Below are positions 39,199-47,586 of a stretch of 47,593 nucleotides of DNA, piece after piece (the stretch's first letter is position 1; each line of letters begins with the position of its first letter). The stretch is from contig JAHAZM010000066.1 of NCBI GenBank assembly GCA_018385275.1, forward strand, positions 1 to 47,593, in the 5' to 3' direction. This DNA is from Eubacteriales bacterium. Its GTDB lineage: Bacteria; Bacillota; Clostridia; Christensenellales; MB2-83. A program made the translations under genes and the position numbers. Below the pieces are notes generated by a model. The model did no database searches, was not told the DNA's origin, and worked only from the letters and a program-made list of their open reading frames with translations.

Positions 39199-40563
39199 AT
39201 GAACGTGTCGCTGGTTTATCTCATTCAGGTAGACAGGAGCGATTACGGGCGGTTCGTTTCCGTTTTCAACTCTGTGAATAATTCGGTTGACGATACGGAG
39301 TATACGCCGTGGGAATTGGGACATAAGCGGAATACCACCAACGATGAATACAGGCGGAAGTATCAGGCCCTGTACGAGGGAAGGACGACGTATGAAACGC
39401 TTTACCGCACGCAGACGACGGATGGTCAGCATCCCCATATCACCACATTGGTGCCGGTCAGGAATACCGCCGGCGACGTGGTCGGGATCCTTTGCGTGCA
39501 GCGGCCGATCCGGGAGTTGGCCGACGCGAGGCGGCCGTATCTGATCAATATTGCCGTTTTCACAGTCCTTCTTGCCGCCGCCGTTTCCGTTTTTTATGCG
39601 ATCTATATCCGGAAACAGTTCATCATTCCGCTTACAAAAGTGTCGAAGGAAGCGACGCGGTTCGCGCAGGAGAACGTCAAAGGCGAATCGCTTGTAAGCA
39701 TCAGCAAGTTCAAAGAAATCCGCAATCTGGGCGATTCCGTCGATACCATGGAGACGGATATGCTCAATTATATCGAGAATCTGACGGCGATCACCGCGGA
39801 AAAAGAGAGGATAGGCGCGGAGCTGTCTCTGGCCAGCACGATCCAGGAAAATTCCGTTCCCAATATTTTTCCGCCTTTTCCCGAAAGAACGGATTTCGAT
39901 ATTTACGCTTCTATGACGCCGGCCAAAGAGGTGGGCGGAGACTTCTATAATTTCTTTCTGATCGACGAGGATCATCTGGCGATGGTGATCGGCGACGTCT
40001 CCGGCAAAGGGATCCCGGCGGCGCTGTTCATGATGGTCACCAACATCCTGATCAGCGACAGGGCTCATATGGGAGGCACGCCGGCAGAGATCCTGGCGTT
40101 CGTCAATCACAACCTGTGCGCGCATAATAAGGCGGACATGTTCGTCACGATCTGGCTTGGGATCCTGGAGCTTTCCACCGGGATGCTCACAGCTTCCAAC
40201 GCGGGACACGAATATCCGGCGTTCAAGCATCCGGGCGTTGGGTTCGAATTGCTGAAGGATAAGCACGGCATGGCGCTCGGGGCGATGGACGCCGCGAAGT
40301 ATAAAGACTATACCGTACGGTTGGAACCCGGAACGAAGCTGTTCATCTACACGGACGGCGTACCGGAGGCGACCGACGGGGAGAATCGGATGTTCGGTCT
40401 TGAGCGTATGACCGGCGCGCTGAACGAAGCGGCGGATGCGACGCCGGGAGAGGTCTTGAAGAGCGTGCGCCGAGCGGTGGACGGATTCGTTCAGGGAGCG
40501 GAGCAGTTCGACGATCTGACGATGCTCTGCATGGAATTCAAAGAACTGAATCAGAAACAATAG
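39199..40563 (+). CDS. SpoIIE/RsbU-type PP2C phosphatase with membrane sensor (C-terminal part of split gene)
   Basis: 454 codons in the same frame as 38911-39171. It has the rest of the extracytoplasmic sensor (FVSVFNSVNNSVDD, YTPWELGHKRNTTNDEYR), a second transmembrane helix (about residues 115-140), a HAMP-like helix, and a complete PP2C domain: EVGGDFYNFFLIDEDHL, MVIGDVSGKGIPAALFM, ASNAGHEYP, YTDGVPEATD and QFDDLTML carry the metal-binding aspartates. It would dephosphorylate the STAS proteins. The ATG at 39199 has no good ribosome site, so as written the protein may not be made unless TAG at 39169 is read through or is an error. Confidence 0.85.
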   Translation: MNVSLVYLIQVDRSDYGRFVSVFNSVNNSVDDTEYTPWELGHKRNTTNDEYRRKYQALYEGRTTYETLYRTQTTDGQHPHITTLVPVRNTAGDVVGILCVQRPIRELADARRPYLINIAVFTVLLAAAVSVFYAIYIRKQFIIPLTKVSKEATRFAQENVKGESLVSISKFKEIRNLGDSVDTMETDMLNYIENLTAITAEKERIGAELSLASTIQENSVPNIFPPFPERTDFDIYASMTPAKEVGGDFYNFFLIDEDHLAMVIGDVSGKGIPAALFMMVTNILISDRAHMGGTPAEILAFVNHNLCAHNKADMFVTIWLGILELSTGMLTASNAGHEYPAFKHPGVGFELLKDKHGMALGAMDAAKYKDYTVRLEPGTKLFIYTDGVPEATDGENRMFGLERMTGALNEAADATPGEVLKSVRRAVDGFVQGAEQFDDLTMLCMEFKELNQKQ

Positions 40564-40602
40564 AATTATTGCGTAGAACAGACTGTGAAGGAGTAAAAAA
40601 CA

Positions 40603-40619
40603 GAGGCGTTCATCGCCTC
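40603..40619 (+). other. Small hairpin ahead of the STAS-kinase-GHKL gene
   Basis: GAGGCG (40603-40608), TTCAT loop, CGCCTC (40614-40619), directly before the AGGAG ribosome site of the fusion gene. It lacks a T-run, so it is not a terminator; it could be an RNA stability or processing element. Confidence 0.5.
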
Positions 40620-40634
40620 GCAGGAGAAACGGTT

Positions 40635-42236
40635 ATGAGCAATGAACAAAAAAACAGCGGTGTGGTGAAACTGTCCGGAAGGGTCGATTCCGGGAACGCC
40701 GCGGCCATCGAGCAGGAGATGCAGGCTCAGCTAGCCGGATGGGGCGGCGAGACCGTCGTTCTTGACGCGGCGGATCTGGAGTACATCTCCAGCGCGGGAC
40801 TGCGAGTGATCCTGCGCTTGAAAAAGGCGTATCCGGATCTGAGGATCGTCAACGTCAATTCTGAAGTATACGAGATCTTTGAAATGACGGGATTCACGGA
40901 AATGATGGACGTGAAAAAAGCGTACCGCGTCGTTTCGGTGGAAGGCTGCGAGGTCATCGGAGAGGGCTTCAACGGAAAGGTCTACCGGATCGACAAGGAC
41001 AACGTCGTCAAAACGTATAAGAACGCCGACGCGCTGGCCGAGATCCAGCACGAGCGGGAAGTGGCCAAGCTGGCGCTGATCCTGGGCGTCCCGACCGCGA
41101 TCTCGTACGACGTGGTCAGAGTGGGAGACAGTTACGGATCGGTGTTTGAGCTGCTGAACGCGCGCTCCTTTGCCAAGATCCTGGCGAAAGAACCGGAACG
41201 CATGGATTTCTGCGTGGACGAATACGTCAAAATGCTGAAAAAGATCCACTCCATCACGGTGCCGGAGGGCAAGCTGCCCTCGATCAAGGAAAAGACGCTC
41301 CGGTCGATCGTCGCTGTCAAGGATCGCTTCCCCGACGGCCTCGGCGAAAAACTGGTGAAAATGGTCGAGGAGATCCCGGAAAGCAATCGGATGGTGCACG
41401 GGGATTTCCATACCAAGAATATCGTGCTGGCCGGCGATGAGGTCCTGCTTATCGATATGGACACGCTTTCCGTCGGCGACCCGATCTTTGAACTGACGCG
41501 GATGTACGATTCCTACGTCGGATTCTCCGAATACGATCCGGAGATCATTCTGAAGTTCCAGGGTTACAGCTCCGAAATCGCCCGCAAGTTCTGGCATAAG
41601 ACGCTGGCGGCCTATCTGGGTACAAAGGACGAGCGGGTCGTCAACGAAGCCGAGGAAAAGATACGCTGCTTGGCGTATCCGTATCTGATCAGCTGGAGCC
41701 TGCGGCATCCGGGCGCGGACGCCGAAAAGGACGAGGCGACCAGAGCGCTTTGGGAGAGCCGGCTGCTGAAGCTGCTGCCCCGGGTGGATTCTTTTCATAT
41801 TGATTTCAAGGGCGGGGAGACGGGGGATCCGGACGAACTCACTCTCGAGGCGGACACCGAAAACCTGTGCAGGGTGATCGATTTCGTCAACGCGCGGCTG
41901 GAGGGAGCGGATTGCTCGCCCAAAGCGCAGATGCAGATGGATCTGGCCGTGGAAGAGATCTTCGTCAATATCGCGAGTTACGCTTACGCGCCGGAGAAAG
42001 GCAAAGCGACGGTCCGCGTGGAGGTTTCCGACGCGCCCGTGACGGTGACGATCACTTTCATCGACAGAGGGATCCCGTACGATCCGCTGAAAAAAGCCGA
42101 TCCGGACGTGACGCTTTCGGCTCGCGACCGCGAGATCGGGGGGCTGGGAGTTTTTCTGACGAAAAAGATCATGGACGACGTTTCCTATGAGTATAAGAAC
42201 GGCCAGAATATTCTGACGCTGAAAAAGACGCTGTAA
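40635..42236 (+). CDS. STAS / APH-like kinase / GHKL ATPase fusion protein
   Basis: A 533-residue soluble protein with three domains. Residues 9-98: STAS, with LDAADLEYISSAGLRVIL and Ser52/Ser53. Residues about 103-390: aminoglycoside-phosphotransferase-like kinase fold (TIGR02172-type), with glycine loop GEGFNGKVY (109-117), Lys126 in VVKTYK, catalytic RMVHGDFHTKNIVL (Asp257) and metal aspartates in LLIDMDTL. Residues about 400-533: GHKL (RsbW/SpoIIAB-like) ATPase with N-box EEIFVNIASYAY (Asn445), DRGIPYDP, and GGLGVFLTKKIMDD. All key residues are present. It could switch its own STAS and those at 37611 and 38558. ATG set by AGGAG eight bases upstream. It ends the cluster. Confidence 0.88.
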   Translation: MSNEQKNSGVVKLSGRVDSGNAAAIEQEMQAQLAGWGGETVVLDAADLEYISSAGLRVILRLKKAYPDLRIVNVNSEVYEIFEMTGFTEMMDVKKAYRVVSVEGCEVIGEGFNGKVYRIDKDNVVKTYKNADALAEIQHEREVAKLALILGVPTAISYDVVRVGDSYGSVFELLNARSFAKILAKEPERMDFCVDEYVKMLKKIHSITVPEGKLPSIKEKTLRSIVAVKDRFPDGLGEKLVKMVEEIPESNRMVHGDFHTKNIVLAGDEVLLIDMDTLSVGDPIFELTRMYDSYVGFSEYDPEIILKFQGYSSEIARKFWHKTLAAYLGTKDERVVNEAEEKIRCLAYPYLISWSLRHPGADAEKDEATRALWESRLLKLLPRVDSFHIDFKGGETGDPDELTLEADTENLCRVIDFVNARLEGADCSPKAQMQMDLAVEEIFVNIASYAYAPEKGKATVRVEVSDAPVTVTITFIDRGIPYDPLKKADPDVTLSARDREIGGLGVFLTKKIMDDVSYEYKNGQNILTLKKTL

Positions 42237-42253
42237 AAGGGAGCAAGGAAACT

Positions 42254-43114
42254 GTGAACCACGCGGGCAGAATCGATTTCCATATGCATACCGTCGTCTC
42301 CGACGGCACGGATACGCCGGAGGAGATCCTGAAAAAAGTGAAAGCGGCGGGGATCGGGACGTTTTCCGTGACCGATCACGACGCGGTGAAGGCCGGGCAG
42401 ATCATTCTTCGTCTGCGGACGGAAACCGATCCCCGGTTCGTGCCGGGCGTGGAGTTTTCCTGCAAGGACGAGGAGGGCAAGTACCATATCCTCGGGTACG
42501 GGTTCGATCCGGAGCATGAGGCGATCCGGGCCGTAGTGGAGAAAGGGCATCGTTTCCGCATGAAAAAAGTCCTGGCTCGCCTGGAGTTTCTCAAAACGGA
42601 ATTCGGATTTGCTTTTCCCGAAGACGAGATCGAGCGGCTCCTGACTATGGACAACCCCGGTAAGCCCCATATCGGCAATCTGATGGTGCGTTACGGCTTT
42701 GCCGAGTCAAAGGAGCAGGCGATCAAGAAATACCTCGACCGGATCCGGTTTTCCAGCGAATATATTCGTCCGGAGGAGGGCATCGGAGGGATTCTGCACG
42801 CCGGCGGCATACCGGTGCTGGCGCATCCTTTTTACGGCAGCGGGGACGAACTGATCCTGGGAGAAGAGATGGAGAAACGGCTTCTGCGCCTGTTGGGCTG
42901 CGGGCTTCAGGGCGTGGAGGCGTTTTACTCCGGTTTTTCGGCAAAACTGCGCGCCGAAATGCTGGCTTTGGCGGTGAAGCACGATCTGTACGTCACGGCA
43001 GGCAGCGACTATCACGGAACGAACAAACTGGTAGGGTTGGGCGATACCGGCCTGGGGGATGAAGAGGAGGCCCCGGTCGGTTTACGGCGGTTTTTGGAAG
43101 CTGTGGCAGGATGA
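42254..43114 (+). CDS. PHP-domain phosphoesterase (YciV/RNase AM-like)
   Basis: A 286-residue cytoplasmic metal-dependent phosphoesterase. Metal ligands are visible in IDFHMHTVVSDG (His10, His12), FSVTDHDAV, GVEFSCKD, YHILGYG, VLAHPF and GSDYHG. Relatives hydrolyse 3',5'-nucleoside bisphosphates or short RNA 5' ends. Length and motif order fit the PHP_HisPPase/YciV type. GTG start; GGGAG lies about ten bases upstream. The stop overlaps the following gene as ATGA, so it is translationally coupled. Confidence 0.88.
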   Translation: MNHAGRIDFHMHTVVSDGTDTPEEILKKVKAAGIGTFSVTDHDAVKAGQIILRLRTETDPRFVPGVEFSCKDEEGKYHILGYGFDPEHEAIRAVVEKGHRFRMKKVLARLEFLKTEFGFAFPEDEIERLLTMDNPGKPHIGNLMVRYGFAESKEQAIKKYLDRIRFSSEYIRPEEGIGGILHAGGIPVLAHPFYGSGDELILGEEMEKRLLRLLGCGLQGVEAFYSGFSAKLRAEMLALAVKHDLYVTAGSDYHGTNKLVGLGDTGLGDEEEAPVGLRRFLEAVAG

Positions 43115-44325
43115 AGATCCGATTTGATACGAGAGATAAAAAACCAAAATTATACGGGCTTCTGATCCCACTTGCCGCCGCGGCGATCGCGATCGGAGTG
43201 ATGGCGGGCGTCGACGCGAAACGGTATGCCGTCGCCGTGTGCGCGGTCGCGGCGGCGTTCTGTCTCTGCGCGATCATCGTATTTCTGGGGACGCTGCGCA
43301 GGCAGATAGAATACAATCCGTATTCGTACAACACGATCTATTATGCGGCATTCGCGCTGTTTTCGCTTTTCGTGCTGGGGACTTACGTTGTTCTGGCGAT
43401 CCGTCTGATCGGAGCGCCGGGCGTGTACGACGCCGGCGAGGTACTGCGTCTTCTGCTCGGGTCGGCGAAAAACTATATGCTGATAACGGCTCCGTTTTTG
43501 CTGGCTTTTTCGGCGGCGCTGTGCGTTTCCAACATCGCGCTGATCCGCCGCGAAGGGAGACGGCCGGTCAATCTGCTGGGCATCCTGCTGTCGTTTCTGA
43601 TCGTGGGAGGAGAAGTTTTTATTCTGACGTTTGATTTCGCCGCGTCCGGAAGTCAGACGGAAGTGATGATCCATGATCTGATCGCCAATCTCGGCGCCGC
43701 CGTTTACCTGTATTTTGAGTGCATGCTGATCGGTACGGTTTTTGCCGACGCGATCACAGCCCGGTACGAGCCGGATAAGAACGTGGATTTTTTGATTATT
43801 CTGGGCTGCGGACTGAAAGCGGACGGTACGCCGACCCCGCTGCTGCGCGGCCGGATTGATCGCGCGCTGGCTTTTGCCCGGGAGCAGGAAGCGCAGACCG
43901 GGAAAAAACTGATCTTTATCACGTCCGGCGGACAAGGCCCGAACGAGCCGGTTTCGGAGAGCGCGGCGATGAAGCGCTATCTGACGGAGCGGGGCGTGCC
44001 GGAAGAACGGATCGTCGAAGAAGACCGGTCTACGGATACGTTTGAGAACATGAAATTCTCGAAAGAAATAATACAAGCGCTCGATCCGGAGGGGAAAGTC
44101 GCTTTTTCGACGACGAATTATCACGTCTTCCGCAGCGGACTTTTCGCCAGACGCGTCAAAATGCGCGCCGTCGGCATGGGCGCTCAGACAAAGTGGTATT
44201 TCTGGCCGAACGCGGCGGTGCGCGAGTTTGCCGGATTACTGACGAACCATCGCGGGAAGCAGGCTCTGATCCTCGGGGCGATGATCGCAATTTATATCGT
44301 GACGACGATTTTAGCCTATCAATAA
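43111..44325 (+). CDS. YdcF/SanA-family membrane protein (DUF218)
   Basis: A 404-residue protein with about six membrane segments in its first 210 residues (for example LLIPLAAAAIAIGVMAGV, AAFALFSLFVLGTYVVLAI) and a last helix near 384-402. In between is the DUF218 domain: DFLIILGCGLKADGTPTPLLRGRIDRA, TSGGQGPNEPVSESAAMKRY, EDRSTDTFENMKFS, FSTTNYHVFRSGLFA. Members such as SanA and ElyC affect envelope integrity and lipid-carrier use; the substrate is unknown. It overlaps the PHP gene by four bases and precedes an L,D-transpeptidase-like lipoprotein, which agrees with an envelope role. Confidence 0.85.
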   Translation: MKIRFDTRDKKPKLYGLLIPLAAAAIAIGVMAGVDAKRYAVAVCAVAAAFCLCAIIVFLGTLRRQIEYNPYSYNTIYYAAFALFSLFVLGTYVVLAIRLIGAPGVYDAGEVLRLLLGSAKNYMLITAPFLLAFSAALCVSNIALIRREGRRPVNLLGILLSFLIVGGEVFILTFDFAASGSQTEVMIHDLIANLGAAVYLYFECMLIGTVFADAITARYEPDKNVDFLIILGCGLKADGTPTPLLRGRIDRALAFAREQEAQTGKKLIFITSGGQGPNEPVSESAAMKRYLTERGVPEERIVEEDRSTDTFENMKFSKEIIQALDPEGKVAFSTTNYHVFRSGLFARRVKMRAVGMGAQTKWYFWPNAAVREFAGLLTNHRGKQALILGAMIAIYIVTTILAYQ

Positions 44326-44354
44326 ACGGCCGATACTGTTGAGGAGGGATCGGA

Positions 44355-45092
44355 ATGAAAAGGGTTTGCGTTGCTTTTTGCGCAGCGGTTTTCATCATCG
44401 GGACGCTCTGCGTCCTGAACGGCTGCGCGCCGAAGCCGGAGGAGCCGTATTTCGTCAAACAGGAACGCCGGGATTCGCCGGCGTGGGTCGCGGCGCTTGA
44501 CGCGGCGAAGGACGCCGATCAGCTCATCGTCGTGGCCGGCGTCGATAAAACCACCGCGTATATCACGATGCACGAGAAAAACGCGCAGGGCAAATGGCAG
44601 CAGATCATCGCGACGCCCGGCTTTATCGGAAAGGACGGGCTGGGAGAGGCCAACATCAACGACGCTTATACGCCGGTCGGGACCTTTACGATCGACAAGG
44701 CGTTCGGCCTGGCCGAAAACCCGGGCTGTCAGATGGATTACGTCAAGGTCGACGACACCTATTACTGGTCGGGCGACGACAGGGAAGGCAGGCATTTCAA
44801 CGAGCTCGTCTCCACGAGGGACGTTCCCGATCTGGACGTCGAGAACAGCGAACACATTGCGGAATACGATTTTGCCTATCAGTACGTGCTGAACATGGGC
44901 TACAACAGCGAGTGCGTGACGGAAAAAGGGTTTGCGTTCTTTTTCCACAGCTTCCGCGTCAACCGGACGTATACGGGCGGGTGCGTGGCCGTTCCGGAGA
45001 GCGTCATGAAATTCGTCATGCAGCACGTCAGGCCCGGCTGCCGGATCACGATCGATTCGCTGGAGCGCTTCGGGGGAGGTCTCGACGATTGA
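44355..45092 (+). CDS. L,D-transpeptidase (YkuD)-like lipoprotein
   Basis: A 245-residue secreted protein. The signal ends in a lipobox LNGC (Cys24 lipidated). The body has the YkuD-like order: GWQQI-type strand (KWQQIIATPGFIGKDGLGEA), YTPVGTFTIDKAFG, DDTYYWSGDD, FFFHSFRVNRTYTGGCVAVPE with putative His198 and catalytic Cys210, then PGCRITID. The canonical HGT...SHGC is altered to HSF...TGGC, as in a distinct clostridial subgroup. It would cross-link peptidoglycan or anchor proteins, which is an inference. AGGAGG lies about eight bases before the ATG. Confidence 0.8.
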   Translation: MKRVCVAFCAAVFIIGTLCVLNGCAPKPEEPYFVKQERRDSPAWVAALDAAKDADQLIVVAGVDKTTAYITMHEKNAQGKWQQIIATPGFIGKDGLGEANINDAYTPVGTFTIDKAFGLAENPGCQMDYVKVDDTYYWSGDDREGRHFNELVSTRDVPDLDVENSEHIAEYDFAYQYVLNMGYNSECVTEKGFAFFFHSFRVNRTYTGGCVAVPESVMKFVMQHVRPGCRITIDSLERFGGGLDD

Positions 45093-45116
45093 CCGGAAAA
45101 CCGGCGTAAAAAATGC

Positions 45117-45145
45117 TTGCGCGATAGACGGGCTTATGCTATAAT
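45117..45145 (+). promoter_or_regulatory. Promoter of rpsB-tsf
   Basis: TTGCGC (45117-45122), 17 bases, TATAAT (45140-45145), with TG one base upstream of the -10 (TGCTATAAT, extended -10). It begins a leader of about 110 bases before the rpsB start. Confidence 0.85.
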
Positions 45146-45149
45146 ACCC

Positions 45150-45235
45150 AAGGTCGAAAAAATCGACCTTTATCACACACCCGTTCAGACCGTGTGCTCG
45201 TGCCGGTTTCCGGCTTTCGCACGGGGGGAAGGCGG
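45150..45235 (+). promoter_or_regulatory. Structured rpsB leader
   Basis: Three consecutive stems are visible: AAGGTCGA/TCGACCTT (45150-45157 with 45163-45170, five-A loop), CACAC/GTGTG further on, and CGTGC...GCACG enclosing CCGG/CCGG. None has a T-run. In this position they could mediate ribosomal-protein S2 feedback, but no known leader class is matched. Confidence 0.45.
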
Positions 45236-45262
45236 GGAGGAAAAAACGAGGAGGTGAAATGT

Positions 45263-46021
45263 ATGTCAGTTATTTCCATGAAGAGCCTTTTAGAGGCGGG
45301 CGTCCACTTCGGACATCAGACGCGCAGATGGAATCCCAAGATGGCTCCGTATATTTTTACGAAGCGGAACGGGATCCATATCATCGACCTTCAGAAGACT
45401 GTCAAAAAAGTAGATGAGGCTTATGATTTCATCTATAAGACGGCTGCGGAGGGCAAGAGCATCCTGTTCGTCGGAACGAAGAAGCAGGCGCAGGAATCCA
45501 TCGAATCCGAGGCCAAGCGCTGCGGTATGTTCTACGTCAACAATCGCTGGCTCGGCGGCATGCTGACCAACTATCGCACGATCAAGACGCGCATCAACCG
45601 CATGAACAAGATCGACGAGATGGAGGCCAACGGCGATTTCGAGGTCCTGCCGAAGAAAGAGGTCATCCAGCTCATTGCCGAGCGTGAAAAGCTTCAGGAG
45701 AATCTCGGCGGTATCCGCGAGATGAAGGAGATGCCCGGCGCGATCTTTATCGTAGATCCGCGCAAGGAGGCCATCGCCGTAGCCGAAGCGCGCAAGATGG
45801 GAATTCCGATCGTAGCTATCGTCGACACCAACTGTGACCCGGACGAGGTCGACTACGTTATTCCCGGAAACGACGACGCGATCCGCGCCGTTAAACTCAT
45901 CGCCGGCAAGATGGCCGACGCCGTGATCCTGGCCAATCAGGGCGAGATCATGACGGAGGAAGCGGCGGAAGAAGCTCCCGCTGAGGAGACGGAAGAAACC
46001 GCTGAGACAACTGAAGCGTAA
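45263..46021 (+). CDS. rpsB: Ribosomal protein S2
   Basis: A 252-residue small-subunit protein. [27 protein letters not shown]-type start, [32 protein letters not shown] and [29 protein letters not shown] are diagnostic. The end is an acidic tail. The ATG has GAGGTG six bases upstream; an in-frame upstream extension lies in the leader and is not coding. It is followed by tsf and pyrH, the universal order. Confidence 0.98.
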   Translation: MSVISMKSLLEAGVHFGHQTRRWNPKMAPYIFTKRNGIHIIDLQKTVKKVDEAYDFIYKTAAEGKSILFVGTKKQAQESIESEAKRCGMFYVNNRWLGGMLTNYRTIKTRINRMNKIDEMEANGDFEVLPKKEVIQLIAEREKLQENLGGIREMKEMPGAIFIVDPRKEAIAVAEARKMGIPIVAIVDTNCDPDEVDYVIPGNDDAIRAVKLIAGKMADAVILANQGEIMTEEAAEEAPAEETEETAETTEA

Positions 46022-46039
46022 GTTTCAAAAGTAACGGGT

Positions 46040-46074
46040 AAACGGGAAAGCGGGCCAACCTACTTTCCCGTTTT
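46040..46074 (+). terminator. Hairpin between rpsB and tsf, possible attenuator
   Basis: AAACGGGAAAG (46040-46050) and CTTTCCCGTTT (46063-46073) pair perfectly over 11 bases around a 12-base loop, followed by only a short T-run. It may reduce read-through into tsf or protect the rpsB mRNA end; not a clear full terminator. Confidence 0.6.
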
Positions 46075-46101
46075 CAAAAAACGATGAAGGAGAGAATGGA
46101 T

Positions 46102-46752
46102 ATGTTTACAGCCAAGGATGTACAGGCTCTGCGTGAAAAATCCGGCGCCGGTATGATGGACTGCAAAAAAGCGCTGACCGAAGCCAACGGCGATATGGAA
46201 GAAGCGACCAAGCTCCTGCGTGAAAAAGGACTGGCTGCCGCCACTAAAAAAGCCGGCCGCATCGCCGCGGAAGGCGTCGTCGATTCCTATATCCATATGG
46301 GCGGGAAGATCGGCGTGCTCGTCGAAGTGAACTGCGAGACCGATTTCGTGGCCAAGACCGATAATTTCAAGGCGCTGGTGCATGATATCGCGCTGCAGAT
46401 CGCGGCAAGCAATCCGAAGTATATCGACAGAACGCAAGTTCCGGCCGACGTGCTGGAGACCGAAAAGGAGGTTATCCGCGCGCAGGCGATGAACGAGGGC
46501 AAGCCCGCCGCCATCGCGGAGCGTATGGTCAACGGCCGCATCGAGAAATTCTATACCGAGAACTGCCTGATCGATCAGCCCTTTGTCAAAGAGCCGGATA
46601 AGACGATCGGAATGCTCATTACCGAGAGTATTGCCAAGATCGGAGAGAAGATCTCCATCCGCAGATTCGTCCGTTATGAAATGGGCGAGGGCCTGGAGAA
46701 GCGCAACGAGGATTTCGCCGCCGAAGTAGCCCAGCAGATGGCGAAAAAGTAA
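46102..46752 (+). CDS. tsf: Elongation factor Ts
   Basis: A 216-residue guanine-nucleotide exchange factor for EF-Tu. It begins [20 protein letters not shown], then [15 protein letters not shown], the TDF motif [12 protein letters not shown], and [12 protein letters not shown]. The second ATG is chosen over two in-frame ATGs at 46084 and 46096 because AAGGAG lies nine bases before it. Short form lacking a coiled-coil insertion, as in many Firmicutes. Its terminator is at 46766-46791. Confidence 0.96.
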   Translation: MFTAKDVQALREKSGAGMMDCKKALTEANGDMEEATKLLREKGLAAATKKAGRIAAEGVVDSYIHMGGKIGVLVEVNCETDFVAKTDNFKALVHDIALQIAASNPKYIDRTQVPADVLETEKEVIRAQAMNEGKPAAIAERMVNGRIEKFYTENCLIDQPFVKEPDKTIGMLITESIAKIGEKISIRRFVRYEMGEGLEKRNEDFAAEVAQQMAKK

Positions 46753-46765
46753 TTCCAGAAAACAG

Positions 46766-46791
46766 AAAAAGGAACTTCGGTTCCTTTTTTT
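46766..46791 (+). terminator. Terminator with TTCG loop after tsf
   Basis: AAAAAGGAAC (46766-46775), TTCG, GTTCCTTTTT with two more T. The C(UUCG)G tetraloop is very stable. pyrH starts just 20 bases later without a new promoter, so it is likely a partial read-through terminator that lowers pyrH expression relative to rpsB-tsf. Confidence 0.85.
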
Positions 46792-46810
46792 GAAATCGGA
46801 GGTATAGATT

Positions 46811-47521
46811 ATGTCGGAACTCAAGTATAAACGGATCCTGCTCAAGCTCAGCGGCGAAGCGCTGGCCGGAGAAAAAAAGACGGGCATCGACGACGCGGTA
46901 ATCGCGGAGATCGCCGACCGGATCGTCGAGCTGCACAACGCCGGCGTGGAAGTCGCCATCGTCGTGGGCGGCGGGAATTTCTGGAGAGGACGTTCCAGCG
47001 GAAAAATGGACCGCACGACGGCCGATCACATGGGTATGCTGGCCACGGTCATCAATTCGCTGGGCCTGCAGGACGCGATCGAGCAGAAGGGCGTTCCCAC
47101 GCGGGTGATGACGGCCATCGAGATGAACCGTATCGCCGAGCCCTATATCCGCCGCAAAGCGGTACGACATCTGGAAAAGCGGAAGATCGTGATTTTCGGC
47201 TGCGGCACGGGGAATCCGTTTTTCTCCACGGATACGGCGGCGGTCCTGCGCGCGGTGGAGATCGGCGCCGACGCGGTGCTGATGGCGAAAAACATCGACG
47301 GCGTGTACGACAGCGACCCGCGGAAGAATCCGCAGGCCAAGATGATCAGCGAGATTACCTACAAAGAAGTGCTGGCACGCGGGCTCGCGGCTTTGGACGC
47401 CACGGCGGTGGCTCTCTGCGTGGATAACGAGCTGCCCGTCATCGTTTTCGGCATGAACGATCCGGCCAATATCATGCGCGTGGTGCGCGGCGAGAAGATC
47501 GGCACGCTGATCCATGAATAA
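46811..47521 (+). CDS. pyrH: UMP kinase
   Basis: A 236-residue cytoplasmic enzyme making UDP from UMP and ATP; it belongs to the amino-acid-kinase fold. It opens [44 protein letters not shown], and [17 protein letters not shown] are diagnostic, with [12 protein letters not shown] at the UMP region. CGGAGG lies nine bases before the ATG. frr normally follows; none is found before the window ends. Confidence 0.97.
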   Translation: MSELKYKRILLKLSGEALAGEKKTGIDDAVIAEIADRIVELHNAGVEVAIVVGGGNFWRGRSSGKMDRTTADHMGMLATVINSLGLQDAIEQKGVPTRVMTAIEMNRIAEPYIRRKAVRHLEKRKIVIFGCGTGNPFFSTDTAAVLRAVEIGADAVLMAKNIDGVYDSDPRKNPQAKMISEITYKEVLARGLAALDATAVALCVDNELPVIVFGMNDPANIMRVVRGEKIGTLIHE

Positions 47522-47557
47522 TCCGGAGGATCGCTGCTGTTTATTTATAAATTATTG

Positions 47558-47586
47558 TTGAAAAAAAACTGAGATTCATATAATAT
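47558..47586 (+). promoter_or_regulatory. Possible promoter at the AT-rich right end
   Basis: TTGAAA (47558-47563), 17 bases, TAATAT (47581-47586), in a sharply AT-rich tail; TATAAT at 47579-47584 with TTGTTG 18 bases upstream is an equally good reading. It would drive whatever follows the window. Confidence 0.4.
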
